NCBI GenBank assembly: GCA_009746045.1
Contig: RPFO01000929.1
Coordinates: 1-64,000 of the forward strand
Length of the DNA: 64,000 nucleotides
Direction of reading: 5' to 3'
Source of the DNA: Mesostigma viride
Lineage: Eukaryota > Streptophyta > Mesostigmatophyceae > Mesostigmatales > Mesostigmataceae
In this document: piece by piece, positions 34,732 to 47,855 of the stretch
How positions within the stretch are numbered: the stretch's first letter is position 1
How the letters are laid out: every line of letters begins with the position of its first letter
Notes under the pieces: model-generated
What the model saw: the letters and a program-made list of their open reading frames with translations, nothing else
Database searches by the model: none
Told to the model about the DNA's origin: nothing
Made by a program: the position numbers and the translations under genes

Positions 34732-34839
34732 TGAAAAAAACTGCACGTGAAGCACAACTGGCACAACCAATGTAAGTAAACCTAGTAACTTCAGGGGCGG
34801 ATTAATTCATCAGCCGGAGTACAATTTTATTTTACAACG

Positions 34840-34853
34840 CCAACGGCCGTTGG
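34840..34853. repeat. Palindrome
   Basis: Perfect CCAACGGCCGTTGG upstream of the small basic-tailed ORF. Confidence 0.8.
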
Positions 34854-34960
34854 CATTACAGCAATGAAGTTAAGATAAAAACGTCGTAATGCAACGGCTG
34901 ATAAAACTGGCGTATAATCAATAACGCAAAAAAAATTGGCAAGAACTTTTTTTTGGAGGT

Positions 34961-35034
34961 CCAACGGCCGTTGGCATCACGTAAATCACAACAGCAATGA
35001 TGGAAACTGATTTTGCAAGTCCAACGGCCGTTGG
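34961..35034. repeat. Two palindromes, 60 bp apart
   Basis: Perfect dyads at 34961-34974 and 35021-35034, both with GCATCA on the right and a T-rich arm on the left. Confidence 0.8.
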
Positions 35035-35215
35035 CATCAAGAAAATCAGAAGAGGGAGCGACTGCCCAAAAAACGCATAATAATAAAACAAGTACCTTGC
35101 AGGTGGTTGACAGACGCGAATCTTGTGTGGCGACGTGGAATCTGCAAGGAATGCGCAAAAACGTTGCAATCAGAATTACAAGGATTACATATTTTCCACA
35201 TTTAGTTTTTCAGGT

Positions 35216-35229
35216 CCAACGGCCGTTGG
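35216..35229. repeat. Palindrome, last before the satellite block
   Basis: Perfect dyad. No further copy is seen until 48286, beyond the 29-bp satellite. Confidence 0.8.
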
Positions 35230-35312
35230 CATGAGATTAATAAGAATACCACTACATGCGTGTGAGAAAATTGTGCCGGGTGACAGAATTAAATCCAAGT
35301 TGCCCAGCAGGT

Positions 35313-35467
35313 GGGAGGGAGGGAGGGAGGGAGGGAGGGAGGGAGGGAAGGAGGGAAGGAGGGAGGTAGGGAAGGAGGGAAGGAGGGAAGTAGGGAGGGA
35401 GGGAGGGAGGGAGGGAGGGAGGGAGGGAGGGAAGGAGGGAAGGAGGGAAGGAGGGAAGGAGGGAAGG
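35313..35467. repeat. GGGA/GGAA tetranucleotide repeat
   Basis: A purine-only run of GGGA with AGGA variants directly abuts the start of the 29-bp satellite. Confidence 0.95.
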
Positions 35468-38400
35468 ATAAATACCTAGGGGGGGTGCTGGCATGCATAA
35501 ATACCTAGGGGGGGTGCTGCCAAGCATAAATACGTCGGGTGGGGTGCTGGCATGCATAAATACCTAGGGGGGGATGCTGGCATGCATAAATACCTAGGGG
35601 GGGTGCTGGCATGCATAAATACCTAGGGGGGGTGCTGGCATGCATAAATACCTAGGGGGGGTGCTGGCATGCATAAATACCTAGGGGGGGTGCTGGCATG
35701 CATAAATACCTAGGGGGGGTGCTGGCATGCATAAATACCTAGGGGGGGTGCTGGCATGCATAAATACCTAGGGGGGGTGCTGGCATGCATAAATACCTAG
35801 GGGGGGTGCTGGCATGCATAAATACCTAGGGGGGGTGCTGGCATGCATAAATACCTAGGGGGGGTGCTGGCATGCATAAATACCTAGGGGGGGTGCTGGC
35901 ATGCATAAATACCTAGGGGGGTGCTGGCATGCATAAATACCTAGGGGGGTGCTGGCATGCATAAATACCTAGGGGGGGTGCTGGCATGCATAAATACCTG
36001 GGGGGTGCTGGCATGCATAAATACCTAGGGGGGGTGCTGGCATGCATAAATACCTAGGGGGGGTGCTGGCATGCATAAATACCTAGGGGGGGTGCTGGCA
36101 TGCATAAATACCTAGGGGGGGTGCTGGCATGCATAAATACCTAGGGGGGGTGCTGGCATGCATAAATACCTAGGGGGGGTGCTGGCATGCATAAATACCT
36201 AGGGGGGGTGCTGGCATGCATAAATACCTAGGGGGGGTGCTGGCATGCATAAATACCTAGGGGGGGTGCTGGCATGCATAAATACCTAGGGGGGTGCTGG
36301 CATGCATAAATACCTAGGGGGGTGCTGGCATGCATAAATACCTAGGGGGGGTGCTGGCATGCATAAATACCTAGGGGGGGTGCTGGCATGCATAAATACC
36401 TAGGGGGGGTGCTGGCATGCATAAATACCTAGGGGGGTGCTGGCATGCATAAATACCTAGGGGGGGTGCTGGCATGCATAAATACCTAGGGGGGGTGCTG
36501 GCATGCATAAATACCTAGGGGGGGTGCTGGCATGCATAAATACCTAGGGGGGGTGCTGGCATGCATAAATACCTAGGGGGGGTGCTGGCATGCATAAATA
36601 CCTAGGGGGGTGCTGGCATGCATAAATACCTAGGGGGGGTGCTGGCATGCATAAATACCTAGGGGGGGTGCTGGCATGCATAAATACCTAGGGGGGGTGC
36701 TGGCATGCATAAATACCTAGGGGGGGTGCTGGCATGCATAAATACCTAGGGGGGGTGCTGGCATGCATAAATACCTAGGGGGGGTGCTGGCATGCATAAA
36801 TACCTAGGGGGGGTGCTGGCATGCATAAATACCTGGGGGGTGCTGGCATGCATAAATACCTAGGGGGGGTGCTGGCATGCATAAATACCTAGGGGGGGTG
36901 CTGGCATGCATAAATACCTAGGGGGGGTGCTGGCATGCATAAATACCTAGGGGGGTGCTGGCATGCATAAATACCTAGGGGGGGTGCTGGCATGCATAAA
37001 TACCTAGGGGGGTGCTGGCATGCATAAATACCTAGGGGGGGTGCTGGCATGCATAAATACCTGGGGGGTGCTGGCATGCATAAATACGTCGGGGGGGTGC
37101 TGGCATGCATAAATACCTAGGGGGGTGCTGGCATGCATAAATACCTAGGGGGGTGCTGGCATGCATAAATACCGTCGGGGGGTGCTGGCATGCATAAATA
37201 CCTAGGGGGGGTGCTGGCATGCATAAATACCTAGGGGGGTGCTGGCATGCATAAATACGTCGGGGGGGTGCTGGCATGCATAAATACCTAGGGGGGGTGC
37301 TGGCATGCATAAATACCTAGGGGGGTGCTGGCATGCATAAATACCTAGGGGGGGTGCTGGCATGCATAAATACCTAGGGGGGGTGCTGGCATGCATAAAT
37401 ACCTGGGGGGTGCTGGCATGCATAAATACCTAGGGGGGGTGCTGGCATGCATAAATACCTAGGGGGGGTGCTGGCATGCATAAATACCTAGGGGGGTGCT
37501 GGCATGCATAAATACCTAGGGGGGGTGCTGGCATGCATAAATACCTAGGGGGGTGCTGGCATGCATAAATACCTAGGGGGGGTGCTGGCATGCATAAATA
37601 CCTAGGGGGGGTGCTGGCATGCATAAATACCTAGGGGGGGTGCTGGCATGCATAAATACCTAGGGGGGGTGCTGGCATGCATAAATACCTAGGGGGGGTG
37701 CTGGCATGCATAAATACCTAGGGGGGGTGCTGGCATGCATAAATACCTAGGGGGGGTGCTGGCATGCATAAATACCTAGGGGGGGTGCTGGCATGCATAA
37801 ATACCTAGGGGGGGTGCTGGCATGCATAAATACCTAGGGGGGGTGCTGGCATGCATAAATACCTAGGGGGGGTGCTGGCATGCATAAATACCTAGGGGGG
37901 GTGCTGGCATGCATAAATACCTAGGGGGGGTGCTGGCATGCATAAATACCTAGGGGGGGTGCTGGCATGCATAAATACCTAGGGGGGGTGCTGGCATGCA
38001 TAAATACCTAGGGGGGGTGCTGGCATGCATAAATACCTAGGGGGGGTGCTGGCATGCATAAATACCTAGGGGGGTGCTGGCATGCATAAATACCTAGGGG
38101 GGGTGCTGGCATGCATAAATACCTAGGGGGGGTGCTGGCATGCATAAATACCTAGGGGGGGTGCTGGCATGCATAAATACCTAGGGGGGGTGCTGGCATG
38201 CATAAATACCTAGGGGGGGTGCTGGCATGCATAAATACCTAGGGGGGGTGCTGGCATGCATAAATACCTAGGGGGGGTGCTGGCATGCATAAATACCTAG
38301 GGGGGGTGCTGGCATGCATAAATACCTAGGGGGGGTGCTGGCATGCATAAATACCTAGGGGGGGTGCTGGCATGCATAAATACCTAGGGGGGTGCTGGCA

Positions 38401-41230
38401 TGCATAAATACCTAGGGGGGGTGCTGGCATGCATAAATACCTAGGGGGGGTGCTGGCATGCATAAATACCTAGGGGGGGTGCTGGCATGCATAAATACCT
38501 AGGGGGGGTGCTGGCATGCATAAATACCTAGGGGGGGTGCTGGCATGCATAAATACCTAGGGGGGGTGCTGGCATGCATAAATACCTAGGGGGGGTGCTG
38601 GCATGCATAAATACCTAGGGGGGGTGCTGGCATGCATAAATACCTAGGGGGGGTGCTGGCATGCATAAATACCTAGGGGGGGTGCTGGCATGCATAAATA
38701 CCTAGGGGGGTGCTGGCATGCATAAATACCTAGGGGGGGTGCTGGCATGCATAAATACCTAGGGGGGTGCTGGCATGCATAAATACCTAGGGGGGGTGCT
38801 GGCATGCATAAATACCTAGGGGGGTGCTGGCATGCATAAATACCTAGGGGGGGTGCTGGCATGCATAAATACCTAGGGGGGGTGCTGGCATGCATAAATA
38901 CCTAGGGGGGGTGCTGGCATGCATAAATACCTAGGGGGGGTGCTGGCATGCATAAATACCTAGGGGGGTGCTGGCATGCATAAATACCTAGGGGGGGTGC
39001 TGGCATGCATAAATACCTAGGGGGGGTGCTGGCATGCATAAATACCTAGGGGGGTGCTGGCATGCATAAATACCTAGGGGGGGTGCTGGCATGCATAAAT
39101 ACCTAGGGGGGGTGCTGGCATGCATAAATACCGGGGGGGTGCTGGCATGCATAAATACCTAGGGGGGGTGCTGGCATGCATAAATACCTAGGGGGGGTGC
39201 TGGCATGCATAAATACCTAGGGGGGGTGCTGGCATGCATAAATACCTAGGGGGGGTGCTGGCATGCATAAATACCTGGGGGGTGCTGGCATGCATAAATA
39301 CCTAGGGGGGGTGCTGGCATGCATAAATACCTAGGGGGGGTGCTGGCATGCATAAATACCTAGGGGGGGTGCTGGCATGCATAAATACCTAGGGGGGGTG
39401 CTGGCATGCATAAATACCTAGGGGGGGTGCTGGCATGCATAAATACCTAGGGGGGGTGCTGGCATGCATAAATACCTAGGGGGGGTGCTGGCATGCATAA
39501 ATACCTAGGGGGGGTGCTGGCATGCATAAATACCTAGGGGGGGTGCTGGCATGCATAAATACCTAGGGGGGTGCTGGCATGCATAAATACCTAGGGGGGG
39601 TGCTGGCATGCATAAATACCTAGGGGGGGTGCTGGCATGCATAAATACCTAGGGGGGGTGCTGGCATGCATAAATACCTAGGGGGGGTGCTGGCATGCAT
39701 AAATACCTAGGGGGGTGCTGGCATGCATAAATACCTAGGGGGGGTGCTGGCATGCATAAATACCGAGGGGGGTGCTGGCATGCATAAATACCGAGGGGGG
39801 TGCTGGCATGCATAAATACCTAGGGGGGGTGCTGGCATGCATAAATACCTAGGGGGGGTGCTGGCATGCATAAATACCGAGGGGGGGTGCTGGCATGCAT
39901 AAATACCTAGGGGGGGTGCTGGCATGCATAAATACCTAGGGGGGTGCTGGCATGCATAAATACCTAGGGGGGGTGCTGGCATGCATAAATACCTAGGGGG
40001 GGTGCTGGCATGCATAAATACCTAGGGGGGGTGCTGGCATGCATAAATACCTAGGGGGGGTGCTGGCATGCATAAATACCTAGGGGGGGTGCTGGCATGC
40101 ATAAATACCTAGGGGGGGTGCTGGCATGCATAAATACCTAGGGGGGGTGCTGGCATGCATAAATACCTAGGGGGGTGCTGGCATGCATAAATACCTAGGG
40201 GGGGTGCTGGCATGCATAAATACCTAGGGGGGTGCTGGCATGCATAAATACCTAGGGGGGGTGCTGGCATGCATAAATACCTAGGGGGGGTGCTGGCATG
40301 CATAAAAACATGTGGGGGGTGCTGGCATGCATAAATACGTCGGGGGGGTGCTGGCATGCATAAATACCTAGGGGGGGGCTGGCATGCATAAATACCTAGA
40401 GGGGGTGCTGGCATGCATAAATACCGAGGGGGGGATGCTGGCATGCATAAATACCTAGGGGGGGTGCTGGCATGCATAAATACATGTGGGGGGTGCTGGC
40501 ATGCATAAATACCTAGGGGGGGTGCTGGCATGCATAAATACCGAGGGGGGTGCTGGCATGCATAAATACCGAGGGGGGATGCTGGCATGAATAAATACCT
40601 AGGGGGGGTGCTGGCATGCATAAATACCTAGGGGGGGTGCTGGCATGCATAAATACCTAGGGGGGGTGCTGGCATGCATAAATACCTAGGGGGGGTGCTG
40701 GCATGCATAAATACCTAGGGGGGGTGCTGGCATGCATAAATACCTAGGGGGGGTGCTGGCATGCATAAATACCTAGGGGGGGTGCTGGCATGCATAAATA
40801 CCTAGGGGGGGTGCTGGCATGCATAAATACCTATGGGGGGGTGCTGGCATGCATAAATACCTAGGGGGGGTGCTGGCATGCATAAATACCTAGGGGGGGC
40901 TGGCATGCATAAATACCTAGGGGGGTGCTGGCAAGCATAAATACGTCGGGGGGGTGCTGGCATGCATAAATACCTAGGGGGGGTGCTGGCATGCATAAAT
41001 ACCGAGGGGGGGGTGCTGGCATGCATAAATACCTAGGGGGGGGGGCTGGCATGCATAAATACATGTGGGGGGTGCTGGCATGCATAAATACCTAGGGGGG
41101 GGTGCTGGCATGCATAAATACCTAGAGGGGGTGCTGGCATGCATAAATACCTAGGGGGGGTGCTGGCATGCATAAATACCTAGGGGGGGTGCTGGCATGC
41201 ATAAATACCTAGGGGGGGTGCTGGCATGCA
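35467..41230. repeat. 29-bp minisatellite, block 1 (about 200 copies)
   Basis: The unit is CATAAATACC, TAGGGGGGG, TGCTGGCATG with 6-8 Gs in the run. Length changes in the G-run and variants such as CCGAGG, CGTCGG and CATGTGG are scattered, most densely after 40280. Each unit holds GCATGC. Frames on minus (poly ACQHPPRYLCMPAPP) come from the repeat and are not genes. Confidence 0.97.
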
Positions 41231-41520
41231 TAAATACATGTGGTGTGGTGCTGGCATGCATGGATGGGTGTAGTGGGGTGCTGGCATGCGTGGATGGGTG
41301 TCATGGGGTGCTGGCATGCATGGATGGGTGTCATGGGGTGCTGGCATGCATGGATGGGTGTCATGGGGTGCTGGCATGCATGGATGGGTGTCATGGGGTG
41401 CTGGCATGCATGGATGGATGTCATGGGTGCTGGCATGCATGGATGGGTGTCATGGGGTGCTGGCATGCGTGGATGGGTGTCATGGGGTGCTGGCATGCAT
41501 GGATGGGTGTAGTGGGGTGA
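41231..41520. repeat. 30-bp variant minisatellite, copy 1
   Basis: About ten units of GGATGGGTGTCATGGGGTGC plus TGGCATGCAT. It shares TGCTGGCATGCAT with the 29-bp unit, so it is a derived subfamily. Confidence 0.95.
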
Positions 41521-42430
41521 ACCATGAAAAAAAGCACGCAACACACCACGCGTCGTACCTTTTTATAGATGTTTCTTTTTTTTTTATGGGGCCGGCCGGG
41601 GCGGCGGTGGCGGCAAAACTGAAGCTAGTGACACCGCGCAGATGACGCCGTGAACATGTCGCGTTGTACCGTAGAAGATACGAACAAAAAACAAAACACG
41701 AAAAAAGAGAGGCGGACCGCATATGACAGGGACAAAAAAAAGTCAGACACACAGCCTGTGATATCTGGCATGCATAAATACATGTGGTGTGGTGCCGGCA
41801 TGCATAAATACATGTGCCAGCAAACCTGAGCTGCAAGGGAGCGAGAAAACCAAGAAAAAAAGCACGCAACACACCACGCGTCGTACCTTTTATAGATCGA
41901 TGTTTCTTTTTTTTAATGGGGGCGGCCGGGGGCGGCGGTGGCGGCAAAAATGAAGCTAGTGACACCGCGCAGATGACGCCGTGAACATGTCGCGTTGTAC
42001 CGTAGAAGATACGAACAAAAAACAAAACACGAAAAAAGAGAGGCGGACCGCATGTGACAGGGAAGAAAAAAAGTCAGACACACAGCCTGTGTTATCTGGC
42101 ATGCATAAATACATGTGGTGTGGTGCCGGCATGCAAAAATACATGTGCCAGCAAACCTGAGCTGCAAGGGAGCGAGAAAACCAAGAAAAAAAGCACGCAA
42201 CACACCACGCTTTGTACCTTTTATAGATAGATGTTTCTTTTTTTTAATGGGGCCGGCCGGGGCGGCGGTGGCGGCAAAAATGAAGCTAGTGACACCGCGC
42301 AGATGACGCCGTGAACATGTCGCGTTGTACCGTAGAAGATACGAACAAAAAACAAAACACGAAAAAAGAGAGGCGGACCGCATATGACAGGGAAGAAAAA
42401 AAGTCAGACACACAGCCTGTGTTATCTGGC
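41521..42430. repeat. 330-bp repeat units, block 1 (about 2.8 copies)
   Basis: Units start near 41520, 41849 and 42180 with GAAAAAAAGCACGCAACACA. Each contains a T-run, a GGCCGGCCGGGG/GGCGGCGGTGGCGGC island, ACCGCGCAGATGACGCCGTG and a terminal GGCATGCATAAATACATGTG, which links it to the 29-bp unit. Confidence 0.95.
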
Positions 42431-45400
42431 ATGCATAAATACCGAGGGGGGGATGCTGGCATGCATAAATACCTAGGGGGGGTGCTGGCATGCATAAATA
42501 CCTAGGGGGGTGCTGGCATGCATAAATACCTAGGGGGGGTGCTGGCATGCATAAATACCTAGGGGGGTGCTGGCATGCATAAATACCTAGGGGGGGTGCT
42601 GGCATGCATAAATACCTAGGGGGGGTGCTGGCATGCATAAATACCTAGGGGGGGTGCTGGCATGCATAAATACCTAGGGGGGGTGCTGGCATGCATAAAT
42701 ACCTAGGGGGGGTGCTGGCATGCATAAATACCTAGGGGGGGTGCTGGCATGCATAAATACCTAGGGGGGTGCTGGCATGCATAAATACCTAGGGGGGGTG
42801 CTGGCATGCATAAATACCGAGGGGGGGTGCTGGCATGCATAAATACCTGGGGGGGTGCTGGCATGCATAAATACCTAGGGGGGTGCTGGCATGCATAAAT
42901 ACCGAGGGGGGTGCTGGCATGCATAAATACCTAGGGGGGGTGCTGGCATGCATAAATACCTAGGGGGGGTGCTGGCATGCATAAATACCTAGGGGGGGTG
43001 CTGGCATGCATAAATACCTAGGGGGGGTGCTGGCATGCATAAATACCTAGGGGGGTGCTGGCATGCATAAATACCTAGGGGGGGTGCTGGCATGCATAAA
43101 TACCTAGGGGGGGTGCTGGCATGCATAAATACCTAGGGGGGGTGCTGGCATGCATAAATACCTAGGGGGGGTGCTGGCATGCATAAATACCTAGGGGGGG
43201 TGCTGGCATGCATAAATACCTAGGGGGGTGCTGGCATGCATAAATACCTAGGGGGGGTGCTGGCATGCATAAATACCTAGGGGGGTGCTGGCATGCATAA
43301 ATACCTAGGGGGGGTGCTGGCATGCATAAATACCTAGGGGGGGTGCTGGCATGCATAAATACGTCGGGGGGGTGCTGGCATGCATAAATACCTAGGGGGG
43401 GGCTGGCATGCATAAATACCTAGAGGGGGTGCTGGCATGCATAAATACCGAGGGGGGTGCTGGCATGCATAAATACCTAGGGGGGGTGCTGGCATGCATA
43501 AATACCGGGGGGTGCTGGCATGCATAAATACCGAGGGGGGGTGCTGGCATGCATAAATACCTAGGGGGGGTGCTGGCATGCATAAATACCGGGGGGGTGC
43601 TGGCATGCATAAATACCTAGGGGGGGTGCTGGCATGCATAAATACCTAGGGGGGGTGCTGGCATGCATAAATACCTAGGGGGGGTGCTGGCATGCATAAA
43701 TACCTAGGGGGGGTGCTGGCATGCATAAATACCGGGGGGGTGCTGGCATGCATAAATACCTAGGGGGGGTGCTGGCATGCATAAATACCTAGGGGGGGTG
43801 CTGGCATGCATAAATACCTAGGGGGGTGCTGGCATGCATAAATACCTAGGGGGGGTGCTGGCATGCATAAATACCTAGGGGGGGTGCTGGCATGCATAAA
43901 TACCTAGGGGGGGTGCTGGCATGCATAAATACCTAGGGGGGGGCTGGCATGCATAAATACCTAGGGGGGTGCTGGCATGCATAAATACCTAGGGGGGGTG
44001 CTGGCATGCATAAATACCTAGGGGGGGTGCTGGCATGCATAAATACCTGGGGGGGTGCTGGCATGCATAAATACCTAGGGGGGGTGCTGGCATGCATAAA
44101 TACCTAGGGGGGTGCTGGCATGCATAAATACCGAGGGGGGTGCTGGCATGCATAAATACCTAGGGGGGGTGCTGGCATGCATAAATACCGAGGGGGGGTG
44201 CTGGCATGCATAAATACCAGGGGGGTGCTGGCATGCATAAATACCTAGGGGGGGTGCTGGCATGCATAAATACCGAGGGGGGTGCTGGCATGCATAAATA
44301 CCTAGGGGGGGTGCTGGCATGCATAAATACCTAGGGGGGGTGCTGGCATGCATAAATACCTAGGGGGGGTGCTGGCATGCATAAATACCTAGGGGGGGTG
44401 CTGGCATGCATAAATACCTAGGGGGGGTGCTGGCATGCATAAATACCTAGGGGGGGTGCTGGCATGCATAAATACCTAGGGGGGTGCTGGCATGCATAAA
44501 TACCTAGGGGGGGTGCTGGCATGCATAAATACCTAGGGGGGGTGCTGGCATGCATAAATACCTAGGGGGGGTGCTGGCATGCATAAATACCTAGGGGGGG
44601 TGCTGGCATGCATAAATACCGAGGGGGGTGCTGGCATGCATAAATACCGAGGGGGGTGCTGGCATGCATAAATACCTAGGGGGGGTGCTGGCATGCATAA
44701 ATACCTGGGGGGTGCTGGCATGCATAAATACCGGGGGGGTGCTGGCATGCATAAATACCTAGGGGGGGGGCTGGCATGCATAAATACCTAGGGGGGTGCT
44801 GGCATGCATAAATACCTAGGGGGGGTGCTGGCATGCATAAATACCTAGGGGGGGTGCTGGCATGCATAAATACAGGGGGGTGCTGGCATGCATAAATACC
44901 TAGGGGGGGTGCTGGCATGCATAAATACCGAGGGGGGGTGCTGGCATGCATAAATACCGAGGGGGGGATGCTGGCATGAATAAATACCTAGGGGGGGTGC
45001 TGGCATGCATAAATACCTAGGGGGGGTGCTGGCATGCATAAATACCTAGGGGGGGTGCTGGCATGCATAAATACCTAGGGGGGTGCTGGCATGCATAAAT
45101 ACCTAGGGGGGGTGCTGGCATGCATAAATACCTAGGGGGGTGCTGGCATGCATAAATACCTAGGGGGGGTGCTGGCATGCATAAATACCTAGGGGGGGTG
45201 CTGGCATGCATAAATACCTATGGGGGGGTGCTGGCATGCATAAATACCTAGGGGGGGTGCTGGCATGCATAAATACCTAGGGGGGGCTGGCATGCATAAA
45301 TACCTAGGGGGGTGCTGGCAAGCATAAATACGTCGGGGGGGTGCTGGCATGCATAAATACCTAGGGGGGTGCTGGCATGCATAAATACCGAGGGGGGGTG

Positions 45401-45612
45401 CTGGCATGCATAAATACCTAGGGGGGGGGCTGGCATGCATAAATACATGTGGGGGGTGCTGGCATGCATAAATACCTAGGGGGGGTGCTGGCATGCATAA
45501 ATACCTAGAGGGGGTGCTGGCATGCATAAATACCTAGGGGGGGTGCTGGCATGCATAAATACCTAGGGGGGGTGCTGGCATGCATAAATACCTAGGGGGG
45601 TGCTGGCATGCA
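42431..45612. repeat. 29-bp minisatellite, block 2
   Basis: Same unit as block 1, about 110 copies. The last part repeats the irregular variants seen at the end of block 1 in the same order. Confidence 0.97.
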
Positions 45613-45900
45613 TAAATACATGTGGTGTGGTGCTGGCATGCATGGATGGGTGTAGTGGGGTGCTGGCATGCGTGGATGGGTGTCATGGGGTGCTGGCATG
45701 CATGGATGGGTGTCATGGGGTGCTGGCATGCATGGATGGGTGTCATGGGGTGCTGGCATGCATGGATGGGTGTCATGGGGTGCTGGCATGCATGGATGGA
45801 TGTCATGGGGTGCTGGCATGCATGGATGGGTGTCATGGGGTGCTGGCATGCGTGGATGGGTGTCATGGGGTGCTGGCATGCATGGATGGGTGTAGTGGGG
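45613..45900. repeat. 30-bp variant minisatellite, copy 2
   Basis: Near-identical to 41231-41520, including the single GGATGGATGTC unit. Confidence 0.95.
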
Positions 45901-46950
45901 TGAACCATGAAAAAAAGCACGCAACACACCACGCGTCGTACCTTTTTATAGATGTTTCTTTTTTTTTTATGGGGCCGGCCGGGGGCGGCGGTGGCGGCAA
46001 AACTGAAGCTAGTGACACCGCGCAGATGACGCCGTGAACATGTCGCGTTGTACCGTAGAAGATACGAACAAAAAACAAAACACGAAAAAAGAGAGGCGGA
46101 CCGCATATGACAGGGACAAAAAAAAGTCAGACACACAGCCTGTGATATCTGGCATGCATAAATACATGTGGTGTGGTGCCGGCATGCATAAATACATGTG
46201 CCAGCAAACCTGAGCTGCAAGGGAGCGAGAAAACCAAGAAAAAAAGCACGCAACACACCACGCGTCGTACCTTTTATAGATCGATGTTTCTTTTTTTTAA
46301 TGGGGGCGGCCGGGGGCGGCGGTGGCGGCAAAAATGAAGCTAGTGACACCGCGCAGATGACGCCGTGAACATGTCGCGTTGTACCGTAGAAGATACGAAC
46401 AAAAAACAAAACACGAAAAAAGAGAGGCGGACCGCATGTGACAGGGAAGAAAAAAAGTCAGACACACAGCCTGTGTTATCTGGCATGCATAAATACATGT
46501 GGTGTGGTGCCGGCATGCAAAAATACATGTGCCAGCAAACCTGAGCTGCAAGGGAGCGAGAAAACCAAGAAAAAAAGCACGCAACACACCACGCTTTGTA
46601 CCTTTTATAGATAGATGTTTCTTTTTTTTAATGGGGCCGGCCGGGGGCGGCGGTGGCGGCAAAAATGAAGCTAGTGACACCGCGCAGATGACGCCGTGAA
46701 CATGTCGCGTTGTACCGTAGAAGATACGAACAAAAAACAAAACACGAAAAAAGAGAGGCGGACCGCATATGACAGGGAAGAAAAAAAGTCAGACACACAG
46801 CCTGTGTTATCTGGCATGCATAAATACATGTGCCAGCAAACCTGAGCTGCAAGGGAGCGAGAAAACCAAGAAAAAAAGCACGCAACACACCACGCGTCGT
46901 ACCTTTTTATAGATGTTTCTTATTTTTTATCCTTGTCCTTCGGGGGCAGC
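45901..46950. repeat. 330-bp repeat units, block 2 (about 3.2 copies)
   Basis: Units start near 45906, 46232, 46563 and 46864. They match block 1 unit by unit until about 46826, after which an extra partial unit leads into unique sequence. Confidence 0.95.
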
Positions 46951-47370
46951 GGTGGCGGCAAAAAGAAAACTGATAGCAAACGAGAACCCTGCAACCAAAC
47001 GAGAACCACCAAAAAAACCCATTCATTTCCCCGTCAGCGACCGGCACCACGACACCAAAAAAGCGACAAAATTATCTGGCCGATTACGCCAATCATAAAA
47101 CCACTATCTGTCAAAAGCATCCATGTACATCCACCGCCATTGCTCACCTCTTTCTTAACCGTGTGTGTCGACAATGGCGTTGCTCAGTTGAATATGGCTG
47201 TCGGGTTGCTAATATCGTTGTCACTTTCGGCCGATGTCGCGAATACCCGCCGTTGATGCTCGGGTGCAAGGTGCATCCACGGTGTCGGTCTTCCAGGGAG
47301 GCTGGAAAGCGCCAACGCAGCACCAGCAAATTCAAATTCCCTGGTGCTGGTATGCCGACGCGCAAATGGA
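46951..47370. other. Unique sequence, no gene recognised
   Basis: Short frames only. Position 47163-47414 was checked on plus and 47144-47606 on minus; neither looks like a protein. Confidence 0.5.
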
Positions 47371-47600
47371 ATGGCGCGGCGCCTAAAAGGCGCCGCGCGC
47401 GGGAAAAAAATTGACGCGCCAAACGATATGGCGCGGCGCCGGGACGGCGCCGCGCTGAAAAATACTTGCAGTCGCAACTGTGACGTGGCGCTGCAGACCA
47501 CACGGTAGGGAATTCGCAGCGCCATATATGGCGCCACGCCGACTCCTGACGCCGTGTGGCGCCACATGGACGCGGCGCTGCACACAGCTCGAGCCCATTT
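47370..47600. other. GGCGCC hairpin cluster
   Basis: GGCGCGGCGCC-TAAAA-GGCGCCGCGC, GCGCGGCGCC-GGGA-CGGCGCCGCGC and the palindrome GGCGCCATATATGGCGCC-like GCGCCATATATGGCGC follow each other, with two more GGCGCC/GCGCTGC cores. This density of strong hairpins in 230 bp is unlike the surroundings. Confidence 0.7.
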
Positions 47601-47679
47601 TTTCACATTCCTGCTACCTGATTGGACGCCTGGCGGAGGAAGCTTTTCACGGCGCGACGCCGAGGGGCTTCAAAAACGT

Positions 47680-47687
47680 ATATAAGC
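47680..47687 (+). promoter_or_regulatory. TATA-like element
   Basis: GTATATAAGC lies about 60 bp before a tRNA-like segment. It is suggestive of a transcription start but unproven. Confidence 0.3.
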
Positions 47688-47744
47688 AGGCAAAATTTCT
47701 CCGAAATTTAATGAACGAGCGCGACGCGGAGACCATGCTAGTGT

Positions 47745-47855
47745 GCGGAACTGGTGAACCACACCGGTACGGGACAGATTCTTGGCTGATCCTCGTAGTA
47801 CCTCGTGAACACGTCTAGTAGGCCCGGGTTCAACTCCCGTCGTAACATTTTTTTT
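47745..47855 (+). ncRNA. tRNA-like or Pol III-type element
   Basis: GGGTTCAACTCC (about 47831-47842) is a good B-box/T-arm. It is followed by CGTCGTAAC and a T10 run (Pol III terminator type). Upstream, GCGGAACTGGT resembles an A-box/D-arm. I could not fold a standard tRNA: the acceptor 5' strand is uncertain. It may be a decayed tRNA, a tRNA-derived SINE head, or another Pol III RNA. Confidence 0.35.

Noticed and set aside
36889-46888. Many 60-290-codon frames of the type ACQHPPRYLCMPAPP
   Set aside because: They are translations of the 29-, 30- and 330-bp satellites, with length set by G-run indels.
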